DNA from: Chitinophagales bacterium
GTDB taxonomy: Bacteria > Bacteroidota > Bacteroidia > Chitinophagales > BACL12
Reading direction: 5' to 3'
NCBI GenBank assembly: GCA_020636645.1
Contig: JACJXO010000004.1
Span: 1 to 64,000 of the forward strand
Length of the DNA stretch: 64,000 bases
Part shown: piece by piece, positions 8,241 through 15,856 of the stretch
How the letters are laid out: every line of letters starts with the position of its first letter
Position numbering within the stretch: position 1 is the stretch's first letter
Notes under the pieces: model-generated
What the model saw: the letters and a program-made list of their open reading frames with translations, nothing else
Database searches by the model: none
Told to the model about the DNA's origin: nothing
Made by a program: the position numbers and the translations under genes

Positions 8241-9299
8241 TTACGTGATTTCAGAAAATATGCGCCTGATCAAAACGGGGAAAGCGTGGTCAGATAATTT
8301 TTCTTCATCCACCCAGACCGCCTCCGGCCATAGGTTGAACGGTTCCGGCAGGTCTTGGAGCACAAATACCCTGGCGTGTACGGTCCTGTGGGTTAGTTGT
8401 TGCCGGAAAGGCCCCAGCACCTCGGGTTTTTGCAGGAAAGAGGTATTCCAGCCAAGTTGCCTGCAGATCAGGTTCCAGGTGCGTAGTCTGTCGCTTTCCA
8501 GGCAGGGAAACTCCCAAAGTCCTTTCCAGAAATCCTGTTCTGTTCGCTGGCGTATGAGCCACTTCCCGTTTTTCCGCACTATTATATAATGGTAGTACCG
8601 TTCACTGCGTTGGGTTCGTTTTTTCCGCACCGGAAAAGAAGTCTGCATTTCCTGCTTCCGGGCATAACAGATACCGGCCAAGGGGCAATGATCACAGTCC
8701 GGTTTTACAGGCGTGCACACAAGGCTGCCCAGATCCATCATCGCCTGGTTGAATGCCGCAGGTCTTTTTCGATCCAGTACATCATCGGCCAGTGTAGCAA
8801 ATCGTTTTTTTCCTTCCGGCAGATCCGGCGATTCTGCCACCCCGAATACCCGGCTTAGTATGCGGTACACATTTCCGTCCACCACCGCAGCCGGATAACC
8901 GAATGCAAACGATGCGATGGCATTGGCTGTGTAGGGTCCTATTCCCTTCAGTTTTCTGAGTTCATCGGGTGTATCAGGAAATGTTCCGCCTTTTTCGCTG
9001 ATCAGTCTGGCAGTGGCCAGCATATTCCGGGCACGGTTGTAATAACCCAGTCCTTCCCATTTCTTCAGTACTTCACTTTCGGGGGCAGCAGCCAGGTCAA
9101 AGACAGTGGGATAAGACCGTATAAAGTCCAGGTAGTAGGGCATACCCTGTTCCACCCTGGTTTGTTGCAGCAGTACCTCACTCAACCAGATGCGGTAGGG
9201 GTCCTGTTCACCCACCCAGGGCAGACTGCGGCCATGGGTTTCATACCAATGCAGCAACAGCTTGCTGAAAGTGCCGGGAAACAGTTTGGGTGTATTCAC
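8241..9299 (-). CDS. mutY: A/G-specific adenine glycosylase MutY
   Basis: A 352-residue base-excision enzyme that removes adenine mispaired with 8-oxoguanine. Visible are catalytic Glu41 in SEVLLQQTRV, the helix-hairpin-helix GIGPYTANAIASFAFG, the catalytic Asp in VVDGNVYR, and four iron-sulfur cysteines spaced C-x6-C-x2-C-x5-C (from CTPVKPDCDHCPLAGIC). A C-terminal Nudix-like domain (about 230-352) recognises 8-oxoguanine. The start is a GTG at 9299; no ATG lies near the expected N-terminus. It is divergent from the HU-like gene at 9384. Confidence 0.95.
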   Translation of the reverse strand: MNTPKLFPGTFSKLLLHWYETHGRSLPWVGEQDPYRIWLSEVLLQQTRVEQGMPYYLDFIRSYPTVFDLAAAPESEVLKKWEGLGYYNRARNMLATARLISEKGGTFPDTPDELRKLKGIGPYTANAIASFAFGYPAAVVDGNVYRILSRVFGVAESPDLPEGKKRFATLADDVLDRKRPAAFNQAMMDLGSLVCTPVKPDCDHCPLAGICYARKQEMQTSFPVRKKRTQRSERYYHYIIVRKNGKWLIRQRTEQDFWKGLWEFPCLESDRLRTWNLICRQLGWNTSFLQKPEVLGPFRQQLTHRTVHARVFVLQDLPEPFNLWPEAVWVDEEKLSDHAFPVLIRRIFSEIT

Positions 9300-9383
9300 T
9301 TAAACGGTGAAATTCAACAAATTACCGAACTTTGTAAGAGGTATATTGTTTAAAGAAAACACAATAAATAAACAGGATATTTT

Positions 9384-9680
9384 ATGAGAAAGGCAGATCT
9401 GGTCAACCGGATATCAGAAAAAACAGGCATCCCCAAGGTAGATGTGCTGGTCAGCATCGAAGCTTTTTGCAAGGAGATCAAAGATTCACTTGCAGAAGGC
9501 GAAAATGTGTACATCCGTGGCTTTGGAAGTTTCATTGTCAAGACCCGCAAGCGGAAGATCGGCAGGAACATCAAAAAGAATGTTGCGATAGAGATACCTG
9601 AACAAAGCATTCCGGCATTTAAGCCTGCCAAGGTATTCATGGGCAAGGTCAAGAATGCCAAACCACAAGCAGAAGAATAG
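9384..9680 (+). CDS. HU/IHF-family DNA-binding protein
   Basis: A 98-residue protein of the HU/IHF fold: MRKADLVNRISEKTGIPK, the VYIRGFGSFIV core, an arm region with RKRKIGRNIKKN, and FKPAKVFMGKV near the end. The C-terminus carries a short extra tail (KNAKPQAEE). It is more divergent than the HU at 4452 and fits the second HU-like protein that Bacteroidota often encode between mutY and RNase G. Its last 26 nt overlap the start of the TPR gene, suggesting translational coupling. Confidence 0.92.
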   Translation: MRKADLVNRISEKTGIPKVDVLVSIEAFCKEIKDSLAEGENVYIRGFGSFIVKTRKRKIGRNIKKNVAIEIPEQSIPAFKPAKVFMGKVKNAKPQAEE

Positions 9681-10464
9681 TATTTTGAAAAAGCAGTTCC
9701 TGATTCCCGCTGCTGCTGTAGCAGTAGCCTTGCTATTGTATTTCGGCCTCAGCAACAAGCCACCAAAAGTGACCGCCTTTGATGAAAAGCGAGATCTTTT
9801 GCTGGACAGCCTGGACCTGCCGGGTGAAGAGCGGATGCACACCTTGCAGAATTCTTTGAAAAATACCGCTGACACTGCCGTTTTGGGGGAACTGTCGCAC
9901 CTCTGGTACCATGCCGGCTATCCTGATATTGCGGCCGATTATGAACGGAAGATCGCCGACCTCTACCCTTCGGTTGATGGTTATATCCGGGCCGGACGCA
10001 CTTTTTTTGAAGCCCTTCCCACAGACACCAGCCAGACCATGCAGGTCAACCTGGTTTATGGAGCCCGCTACTGCTATGAAGAGGCCCTGAAACTGGACAG
10101 CAACAGCCTGGATGCCAGTATTGGCCTCGCACAGGTCTATGTACAGGGCACCAATGAGCCCATGAAAGGCATTATGATGCTGCGTGAGCTGGATGCTTCT
10201 CATCCCGGCGACCCCCGTGTCAACATGGAATTAGGCCGGTTTTCTGTCATGAGCGGGCAGTATGACCGTGCCATAGAAAGATTTAATTCTGTTTTAGAGA
10301 AAGATTCTCTACATTTGCAGGCTCGTTTTTTACTTGCTGAAAGCTATTTATCCACGGGTGATACACTATCGGCAGTAAAAACACTGGAAAAAGCAATAGG
10401 GCTGACGGGTGATCAGCAAATGGACGCCCAGATCAGACAATATATTGACACGTTAACGAAATAA
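9655..10464 (+). CDS. Tetratricopeptide-repeat membrane-anchored protein
   Basis: A 269-residue protein with an N-terminal anchor (about residues 14-32, FLIPAAAVAVALLLYFGL) after a short basic leader, so the bulk is probably periplasmic. The rest is helical, with TPR-like units from about residue 60 (GELSHLWYHAGYPDIAADYERKIADLYP, GARYCYEEALKLD, ELGRFSVMSGQYDRAIERF, ARFLLAESYLSTGDTLSAV; blocks given in part). TPR domains mediate protein contacts; the partner is unknown. I recall the same gene between an HU gene and RNase G in other Bacteroidota, so conservation of context is likely. It overlaps the HU-like gene by 26 nt. Confidence 0.8.
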   Translation: MPNHKQKNSILKKQFLIPAAAVAVALLLYFGLSNKPPKVTAFDEKRDLLLDSLDLPGEERMHTLQNSLKNTADTAVLGELSHLWYHAGYPDIAADYERKIADLYPSVDGYIRAGRTFFEALPTDTSQTMQVNLVYGARYCYEEALKLDSNSLDASIGLAQVYVQGTNEPMKGIMMLRELDASHPGDPRVNMELGRFSVMSGQYDRAIERFNSVLEKDSLHLQARFLLAESYLSTGDTLSAVKTLEKAIGLTGDQQMDAQIRQYIDTLTK

Positions 10465-10474
10465 AATATTTCAC

Positions 10475-10564
10475 ATGCCCTGCGGTAAGAAACGTAAAAG
10501 ACATAAGATCGCTACTCACAAGCGTAAAAAAAGGCTGAGAAAGAACCGTCATAAGAAGAAGTAA
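10475..10564 (+). CDS. 29-residue AURKAIP1/COX24-like basic protein, probably ribosomal
   Basis: A tiny gene from the ATG at 10475 to the TAA at 10562 encodes MPCGKKRKRHKIATHKRKKR followed by LRKNRHKKK. The composition (more than half Lys/Arg, with His) and the KRKRHK..THKRKKRLRKNRHKK pattern match the AURKAIP1/COX24 family, whose mitochondrial (mS38) and actinobacterial (bS22) members bind the small ribosomal subunit. A ribosomal role is therefore a family-based inference. It sits 10 nt after the TPR gene and 82 nt before RNase G. An 11-bp hairpin spans its stop codon. Confidence 0.88.
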   Translation: MPCGKKRKRHKIATHKRKKRLRKNRHKKK

Positions 10565-10577
10565 CCCTTCTTCTTAT
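10551..10577 (+). promoter_or_regulatory. Perfect 11-bp hairpin spanning the stop codon of the 29-residue gene
   Basis: Arms 10551-10561 and 10567-10577 pair perfectly around the 5-nt loop TAACC, which contains the stop codon. The stem is A-U rich with alternating purine and pyrimidine strands (AAGAAGAAG/CTTCTTCTT) and is followed by a pyrimidine-rich tract to about 10610 rather than a pure U-run. It could be a processing site, an mRNA stabiliser or a weak terminator between the ribosomal-type gene and RNase G. Part of the symmetry may simply come from Lys codons at the end of the gene. Confidence 0.45.
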
Positions 10578-10646
10578 CCGCTATATTCTTCCTGCTTCTT
10601 CTTCTCTTCAGTTCAGCCTCGGTTTATTCATTGCTGACCTTACAGG

Positions 10647-12218
10647 TTGGCACAACACGAGTACGTGGAAAAAGATCTTATTATTCAATCAACCCCAAGA
10701 GGGGTTGAAATGGCACTATTGGAAGACCGGCAGCTTGTTGAGTTGCATAAGGAAAGCGGAAGCAGCGGATTTCGCGTTGGTGATATCCTGATCGGCAAAG
10801 TAAAAAAGGTCAGTCCCGGCCTGAACGCTGTTTTTGTTGACGTTGGTTTTGAACGGGATGCCTTCCTGCACTACACAGACCTCAACCCCCATTTCCGGTC
10901 GATCGTCAAATACACGGAAGCGGCCCTGAACCGCAGGCCCATTCCTATGCAGTCGTTCCGCAAGGAACCGGAGATCATCAAGACCGGCAAGATCAACAAT
11001 GTGGTCAACCGCGGCATGCAACTCATGGTGCAGGTCATCAAAGAACCCATCCAGACCAAGGGGCCCAGGTTAAGTTGCGAACTTTCCCTGCCCGGCAGGT
11101 TTCTGGTGCTTACCCCGTTCAATGACGTGGTGGGTGTTTCCAGGAAGATCGAATCTGCAGATGAGCGCAAAAGACTGCAGAAGATCATAGAAAGCATCCG
11201 GCCGAAAAACTACGGTGTGATCGTTCGCACAGTAGCCGAAGGACAAAGTGTTCAGACCCTGCACAACGACCTGATGGATCAGGTAAAGAAATGGGAAGAG
11301 ATCACCAAAAAGGCAGAAGGCGCTGTACCTCCTCAGGTGCTGTTCTCTGAAGCCACCAAGACGAACACCCTGCTTCGTGACATTCTCAATGATTCTTTCA
11401 ACAGCATCGTGGTCAATGACCAGAGCATGGCCAACGATGTAAAGAATTATATCAAAAGAATAGCCCCCGGTGCAGAAAAGATGGTAGCTGTGCACAGCGG
11501 CAACCGTTCCATCTTTGATGCCAACGGCGTAACCAGGCAGATCAAGTCGCTGTTTGGCCGCACGGTCAATATGAGCAGTGGTGCCTATCTCATCATTGAA
11601 CATACAGAAGCGCTGCACGTCATTGATGTGAACAGTGGCAACAAATCAGCTGTTCGCGGCGACCAGGAGTCTAACGCCGTGGCAGTGAATCTGGAGGCAG
11701 CCAGAGAGATCGCCAGACAACTCAGGTTGCGTGATATTGGTGGCATCATCATCATCGATTTTATCGATATGAAGAAGCCCGACAACAAAAAGCTGATCTA
11801 CACAGAATTGCGCAAGGCGATGGAATCTGACCGGGCCAAGCACTCCATTCTGCCCATCAGCAAATTCGGGGTGGCGCAGATCACCCGTCAACGGGTGCGG
11901 CCGGAGGTGAATATTGCCACGGCAGAGGTATGCCCTACCTGCAATGGTTCGGGTAAAATAGAGGCCAGTATCCTGATCCTGACGGAACTGGAAAGGAAAT
12001 TAGGATATTTATATCAGCAGCAGAATCAGAAGAAACTGAAACTGGTGGTGCATCCCTTTGTGGAAGCTTATATCAAAAAAGGGCGTATTTTCCGTACCCT
12101 TCAATGGAAATGGTACAGACAGTTCGGGCAGATGCTGAAAGTAGTGGGCAATGATGACTACCAGTACATGGAATACCATTTCTTCGATGTCAATGATGAA
12201 GAGATACAGGTAGAATAA
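10647..12218 (+). CDS. rng: Ribonuclease G/E family endoribonuclease
   Basis: A 523-residue RNase E/G-type enzyme that cuts single-stranded RNA and acts in rRNA maturation and mRNA decay. An S1 domain (VGDILIGKVKKVSPGLNAVFVDVG, in part; about residues 38-130) is followed by the catalytic region with the metal-binding Asp in HVIDVNSG and DFIDMKKP, and a zinc-link CPTCNGSG near residue 430. It lacks the long C-terminal scaffold of E. coli RNase E. No ATG is well placed: TTG at 10647 (MAQHEYVEKDLIIQST) is my choice, with GTG at 10665 as the alternative. The upstream spacer is strikingly pyrimidine-rich. Confidence 0.93.
   Translation: MAQHEYVEKDLIIQSTPRGVEMALLEDRQLVELHKESGSSGFRVGDILIGKVKKVSPGLNAVFVDVGFERDAFLHYTDLNPHFRSIVKYTEAALNRRPIPMQSFRKEPEIIKTGKINNVVNRGMQLMVQVIKEPIQTKGPRLSCELSLPGRFLVLTPFNDVVGVSRKIESADERKRLQKIIESIRPKNYGVIVRTVAEGQSVQTLHNDLMDQVKKWEEITKKAEGAVPPQVLFSEATKTNTLLRDILNDSFNSIVVNDQSMANDVKNYIKRIAPGAEKMVAVHSGNRSIFDANGVTRQIKSLFGRTVNMSSGAYLIIEHTEALHVIDVNSGNKSAVRGDQESNAVAVNLEAAREIARQLRLRDIGGIIIIDFIDMKKPDNKKLIYTELRKAMESDRAKHSILPISKFGVAQITRQRVRPEVNIATAEVCPTCNGSGKIEASILILTELERKLGYLYQQQNQKKLKLVVHPFVEAYIKKGRIFRTLQWKWYRQFGQMLKVVGNDDYQYMEYHFFDVNDEEIQVE
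10690..10707 (+). promoter_or_regulatory. Hairpin at the 5' end of the RNase G coding region
   Basis: CAACCCC (10690-10696) and GGGGTTG (10701-10707) form a perfect 7-bp stem with an AAGA loop, 43 nt downstream of the TTG start and 25 nt downstream of the alternative GTG. It encodes part of QSTPRGVEM. RNase E in E. coli is autoregulated through leader RNA structure; whether this hairpin does anything similar is only a possibility. Confidence 0.35.
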
Positions 12219-12240
12219 AATCTTTTAAGGTACCCGACCC

Positions 12241-12861
12241 ATGCAGAACGAAGCTTTACAGGTATTGCAGGACAGCAAACTCATTGAGGAACTGCGCAGT
12301 TTCTCTGAGACGACTACTTTTCCACCCGATGCTGTCATCCTTCAACAGATGGATTACATCCGTTATCTCCCTTTCCTGCTGAGCGGAAGCATCAAGGTGA
12401 TGGGTGAAGATGAAGAAGGTCATGAGATCATGCTCTACTATCTGCATCCGGGAGAGACCTGTATCATGTCTGTGCTGGGTGCTCTGAACAATGAGAAGAG
12501 CAAGATCCGTGCGGTGATCGATGAAGAAGCCGAGGTCATGATGATCCCGGTAGAGAAGACCCAATACCTGGTCAGTCAGTTTCCCAGCTGGTCTGCCTTC
12601 ATCTTTCGCTTGTACCACAAACGCTTTGAAGAGCTGTTGCGCATAGTGAACAGCATTGCATTTCAGAAGGTTGACAAGCGTCTGGAAGATCTGCTGGAAA
12701 GCAGAAGCGTCGCTTCCAAAACAACAGAACTGCACGTTACCCATAAGCAACTGGCCGATGAGCTGGGTACTGCCCGCGAGGTCGTATCGAGGTTGCTCAA
12801 GCAAATGGAACGAGAAGGCAAACTGGAGCTGGGCAGAAACCGCATCACCCTGCTTCAGTAA
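12241..12861 (+). CDS. Crp/Fnr-family transcriptional regulator
   Basis: A 206-residue regulator with an N-terminal cyclic-nucleotide-binding fold (about 10-125, LLSGSIKVMGEDEEGHEI then HPGETCIMSVLGAL) and a C-terminal winged helix (LADELGTAREVVSRLLKQME near 172-191). It has a single cysteine, Cys74 in the GETC loop, so it cannot hold the four-Cys iron-sulfur cluster of FNR. The residues that contact cAMP in CRP are not clearly kept, so its signal is unknown. It precedes the rhodanese operon by 58 nt on the same strand, which makes that operon the obvious candidate target. Confidence 0.9.
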   Translation: MQNEALQVLQDSKLIEELRSFSETTTFPPDAVILQQMDYIRYLPFLLSGSIKVMGEDEEGHEIMLYYLHPGETCIMSVLGALNNEKSKIRAVIDEEAEVMMIPVEKTQYLVSQFPSWSAFIFRLYHKRFEELLRIVNSIAFQKVDKRLEDLLESRSVASKTTELHVTHKQLADELGTAREVVSRLLKQMEREGKLELGRNRITLLQ

Positions 12862-12919
12862 CCCGGGTCACCAACTGACCTGTCCGGCCCTGTTACTTTT
12901 GTCCCTCAAACAAAGAAAG

Positions 12920-13210
12920 ATGTATCTGGAAGATCTGTTGAAAGAAGATGTGGCCATCATAGATGTGCGCACACCGATGGAATTCATGGGGGGCCATGTG
13001 GCCGGTTCCATCAACATTCCCCTGAATGAGATCATGAGCCGCGTGGATGAGCTCAAGGAAATGGCCAAGCCTCTGGTGTTGTGCTGTGCCTCAGGAAACC
13101 GGAGCGGGCAAGCCGCAATGGCTTTAAGCCAACTTGGCATGAAAGAGGTCTATAACGCCGGCTCCTGGCTTACTGTCAACGCCGTACAAAGTCAGGTTCA
13201 GCAATCATGA
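12920..13210 (+). CDS. Rhodanese-domain sulfurtransferase, cytoplasmic (first of three)
   Basis: A 96-residue single-domain rhodanese beginning MYLEDLLKEDVAIIDVRTP. The active-site loop is CCASGNRS (about residues 54-61); the second Cys-containing position fits the persulfide-carrying cysteine of the C-x-x-G-x-R type loop. It ends AGSWLTVNAVQSQVQQS with no membrane segment, so it is cytoplasmic. I placed the start at the ATG at 12920, because the frame upstream overlaps the regulator and does not match the family. The next rhodanese begins inside its stop (ATGA overlap). Confidence 0.88.
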   Translation: MYLEDLLKEDVAIIDVRTPMEFMGGHVAGSINIPLNEIMSRVDELKEMAKPLVLCCASGNRSGQAAMALSQLGMKEVYNAGSWLTVNAVQSQVQQS

Positions 13211-13536
13211 GAGAAAAACTGATGAAGTGGCTGGGACTTACCCCGGTCAACTACAGCGACCTGCTGGATCGCGGAGCTGTCATAGTTGATGTGCGCACCA
13301 AAGGCGAATACAGCAGCGGGCATATTCGCGGATCTGTGAATATTCCGCTGGATCGTTTATCTGACCAGATGAAAAAACTGCAGAAGAACAAACCCGTCAT
13401 TACCTGCTGCGCCAGTGGTATGAGAAGTGCATCAGCCAAAGGCATGTTGCAATCCAAAGGTTTTGAAGTAGTGAACGGCGGAGCATGGCACAGCCTGCAG
13501 CGCAAATTGATTAACTTGACTGAAAAATCAGCATGA
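13207..13536 (+). CDS. Rhodanese-domain sulfurtransferase, cytoplasmic (second of three)
   Basis: A 109-residue single-domain rhodanese: VIVDVRTKGEYSSGHIRGSV with the substrate-fold aspartate, and the loop CCASGMRSAS (about residues 67-76). The sequence is related to but clearly different from the gene before it (Met in place of Asn in the loop, longer N-terminal helix), so this is an old duplication rather than a recent one. No signal peptide is present. It overlaps both neighbours by 4 nt, a sign of translational coupling. Confidence 0.88.
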   Translation: MREKLMKWLGLTPVNYSDLLDRGAVIVDVRTKGEYSSGHIRGSVNIPLDRLSDQMKKLQKNKPVITCCASGMRSASAKGMLQSKGFEVVNGGAWHSLQRKLINLTEKSA

Positions 13537-13985
13537 AAAAAACAGCCGCACTCAGACTCTCCTACCTGCTGGTTGGACTTAGCACCTTTGGCTTTTCTGC
13601 CTGTGCACAAACTGGTGGGGAAGAACAGCGTGATACGACCATGACAATAGAAGCAGCCGGAGAGGTGGTTGACCTTCCGCTGGCCCGGTTTCACGACCGC
13701 ATGATGGAGCAACCCGGACAGCTGGTTGACGTTCGGACCCCGGAAGAATATGCCGGCGGGCATGCACAAGGTGCTTCCAACATCAACTTTCTGGACAAGA
13801 AATTCCTGGAAGAATTTGAAGCCGCTATAGACAAAGACAAGCCCGTCTATATCTACTGTGCTTCCGGCAACAGAAGTGGCAAAGCCAAATCTGCTCTGGA
13901 AAAAGCGGGATATAAATACATCTATAACCTGACAGGCGCAGGTTATGCCCAATGGGCGGCAGCCGGCTATCCAACAGAGCAATAG
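13533..13985 (+). CDS. Rhodanese-domain lipoprotein (third of three)
   Basis: A 150-residue protein with a signal sequence ending FGFSAC (lipid site Cys24) and a mature rhodanese domain: LVDVRTPEEYAGGHAQGASN and active loop YCASGNRSGKAKSAL (about 108-122). The lipoprotein signal places this third rhodanese outside the inner membrane, unlike the two genes before it. The C-terminus NLTGAGYAQWAAAGYPTEQ is typical of periplasmic rhodaneses. It overlaps the previous gene by 4 nt and is followed after 2 nt by the hydroxylase. Confidence 0.88.
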   Translation: MKKTAALRLSYLLVGLSTFGFSACAQTGGEEQRDTTMTIEAAGEVVDLPLARFHDRMMEQPGQLVDVRTPEEYAGGHAQGASNINFLDKKFLEEFEAAIDKDKPVYIYCASGNRSGKAKSALEKAGYKYIYNLTGAGYAQWAAAGYPTEQ

Positions 13986-13987
13986 GT

Positions 13988-14863
13988 ATGAACTATCTGC
14001 AGGCACTGGAAAATGGTATCAGCAGGACCTTTCACTGGACCTGGCAACTGGTCAGTATGCAGGTGCCCTGGTATCTGAATTTCTTCTATGGCCTGATCAT
14101 CATTTCACTGGTTGTCTGGATGCTGGAGATCGCATTCCCCTGGCGGAAACAACAGGGAACTTTCCGCAAAGATTTCTGGCTGGATGGCTTTTATATGTTC
14201 TTCAACTTTTTCCTGTTCGCCATCGGACTGAACGGCATCTGGGCAATGTTCGGGCAGTTGGGCAGAGACCTTCATTTTACAGCCGGCAGCCTGACCCTGG
14301 TGGACATGTCTGCCTGGCCATCGTGGGCACAACTGCTGGTGTTCTTCCTGATCCTGGATTTCGTTCAGTGGTTCACGCACATTCTGTTACACAGGATTCC
14401 GGCCTTCTGGCAGTTCCACAAGGTGCATCACTCGGTGCAGGAAATGGGGTTTGCTGCACATCTTCGCTATCACTGGATGGAGAATGTATTGTACAAGCCT
14501 CTGAAGACCCTGGGTGTCATGGTCATCGGAGGATTCGAGCCGGAACAGGCCTACCTGGTACATTTCATCGCCCTGACCATCGGGCATTTCAATCATGCCA
14601 ACATCCACATCACCTGGGGACCGTTGCGCTATATTCTCAATAATCCGGTCATGCATCTCTGGCATCACGCCAAAGAGCTGCCGTCCAACCATCCTTACGG
14701 GGTCAACTTCGGCATCAGTCTGAGTGTGTGGGATTATATCTTCCGCACCAACTACATACCGAAAGATGATCCGGATATTCCACTTGGATTTCCGGGCGTG
14801 GAAGAATTTCCAGACACCTTTGGCAAGCAGTTCATCTCCGGATTCGGAAAGCACAGAACATGA
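13988..14863 (+). CDS. Sterol desaturase/fatty acid hydroxylase superfamily membrane protein
   Basis: A 291-residue integral membrane protein with about four membrane segments and the di-iron histidine clusters of the superfamily: HILLHRIPAFWQFHKVHH (near 130-150), a single His in GHFNHANIH, and HLWHHA near 225. Members hydroxylate or desaturate lipids, carotenoids or sterols using oxygen; the substrate cannot be decided here. The start at 13988 (MNYLQALENG) leaves 2 nt after the rhodanese lipoprotein; an upstream in-frame start would overlap that gene. It is coupled to the small downstream gene by an ATGA overlap. Confidence 0.88.
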   Translation: MNYLQALENGISRTFHWTWQLVSMQVPWYLNFFYGLIIISLVVWMLEIAFPWRKQQGTFRKDFWLDGFYMFFNFFLFAIGLNGIWAMFGQLGRDLHFTAGSLTLVDMSAWPSWAQLLVFFLILDFVQWFTHILLHRIPAFWQFHKVHHSVQEMGFAAHLRYHWMENVLYKPLKTLGVMVIGGFEPEQAYLVHFIALTIGHFNHANIHITWGPLRYILNNPVMHLWHHAKELPSNHPYGVNFGISLSVWDYIFRTNYIPKDDPDIPLGFPGVEEFPDTFGKQFISGFGKHRT

Positions 14864-15087
14864 CATTTTTCAGCAAGCATATCAGCACATTTCTTCTGCT
14901 GAGTCTTACATTAGGATTGGCGCCGTTTTCACCTGAACCGCACATCTGGGGAAAGATCCGCTGGATACGGGGCGGAGCCATCGGCATGACCGGCATGGAC
15001 TGGTTTGATGTACTGCTTCACGGAACACCATGGGTATTATTGGTGCTGGCATTGATAGCCAAAGCAACAGAGAAGGTCAGAGGATGA
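14860..15087 (+). CDS. Small membrane protein of unknown function
   Basis: A 75-residue protein with an N-terminal hydrophobic helix (about 8-24, STFLLLSLTLGLAPF) and a second near the C-terminus (about 53-68, GTPWVLLVLALIAKA). Between them lies a conserved-looking segment HIWGKIRWIRGGAIGMTGMD. I recall similar short proteins in other Bacteroidota but no function for them. It is coupled to the hydroxylase by a 4-nt overlap and its last 11 nt overlap the convergent transporter gene, so it closes the operon. Confidence 0.7.
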   Translation: MTFFSKHISTFLLLSLTLGLAPFSPEPHIWGKIRWIRGGAIGMTGMDWFDVLLHGTPWVLLVLALIAKATEKVRG

Positions 15088-15811
15088 TCTTTTCCAGCAG
15101 GTCGCCCACCAGATAAGCGAGGGCTGCAGCTATGGCACCGAGCAATACTGTTTCACCTATTGCCCTTGAAACACTTGTTTCTGTTACATGTGATTTCATA
15201 TACCCGATGCCAATGAAACCCAGCAAGGTAATACCTGCACTGATCAAATATTTCTGCTGCGGAACAGGCATGAAGTATGACAGAATGAAAATGATGAGGG
15301 GCAGCAAGCCCACCAGAAAAAATGAAATGAAAGTGGCCAGCCCTATCATACCCGGCGATTTTGATTCGGGTATCATTTCCAGTTCTTCCTTCATCATCAC
15401 ATCCACCCAGCGATCCTTGTCTTCGGTGATCCTGGCCACCACCTGTTCCAGTAGTTCTCCTTCAAATCCTTTGTTGCGGTAGATCTGCCTGATCTCTTCC
15501 ACCTCGGCATCACGCAGGTGATCGATCTCCCAGTATTCACGGCGCCGGTGTTTATGGTACATGGCCAGTGATGATTTGGCACTCAGAAAGGCACCTACAG
15601 ACATGCTGAAACCATCGGCAAAGAGATTGGCAAACCCCAGTATCAGAACGATCCTCGGTTCCAGTCCGGCACCGGCCGCACCTGCCACTACGGCAAAAGT
15701 GGTGACACTGCCGTCTATCCCACCATATACAAACTCGGGAAGGTAACGACTCAGGCCACCGGCAGAAACATTCTGTTCCTGATCATGATGCAATGAATTT
15801 GACTCTTCCAT
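15077..15811 (-). CDS. VIT1/CCC1-family iron/manganese transporter
   Basis: A 244-residue membrane protein. The N-terminal half has the family hallmark YGGIDGSVTTFAVVAGAAGA followed by GFANLFADGFSMSVGAFLSA. A charged, Glu-rich cytoplasmic domain comes next (about 85-150), then three C-terminal membrane helices ending YLVGDLLEKIIL. VIT1/CCC1 proteins export Fe2+ or Mn2+ from the cytoplasm. The neighbours give no metal context. It is monocistronic and convergent, by an 11-nt overlap, with the small membrane protein gene. Confidence 0.9.
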   Translation of the reverse strand: MEESNSLHHDQEQNVSAGGLSRYLPEFVYGGIDGSVTTFAVVAGAAGAGLEPRIVLILGFANLFADGFSMSVGAFLSAKSSLAMYHKHRRREYWEIDHLRDAEVEEIRQIYRNKGFEGELLEQVVARITEDKDRWVDVMMKEELEMIPESKSPGMIGLATFISFFLVGLLPLIIFILSYFMPVPQQKYLISAGITLLGFIGIGYMKSHVTETSVSRAIGETVLLGAIAAALAYLVGDLLEKIIL

Positions 15812-15856
15812 AGCAGTTGTGGTAGTTGCTAAGGTAAAGGTTTCAGGATTCGGGAA

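Noticed and set aside
12656..12919. An N-terminal extension of the first rhodanese
   Set aside because: The frame is open but lies over the Crp gene end and gives residues unlike rhodaneses; the ATG at 12920 starts the conserved domain.
13945..14643. A 232-codon plus-strand frame overlapping the hydroxylase in another frame
   Set aside because: The hydroxylase frame carries intact histidine clusters; the alternative is low-complexity, rich in Gly, His and Arg.
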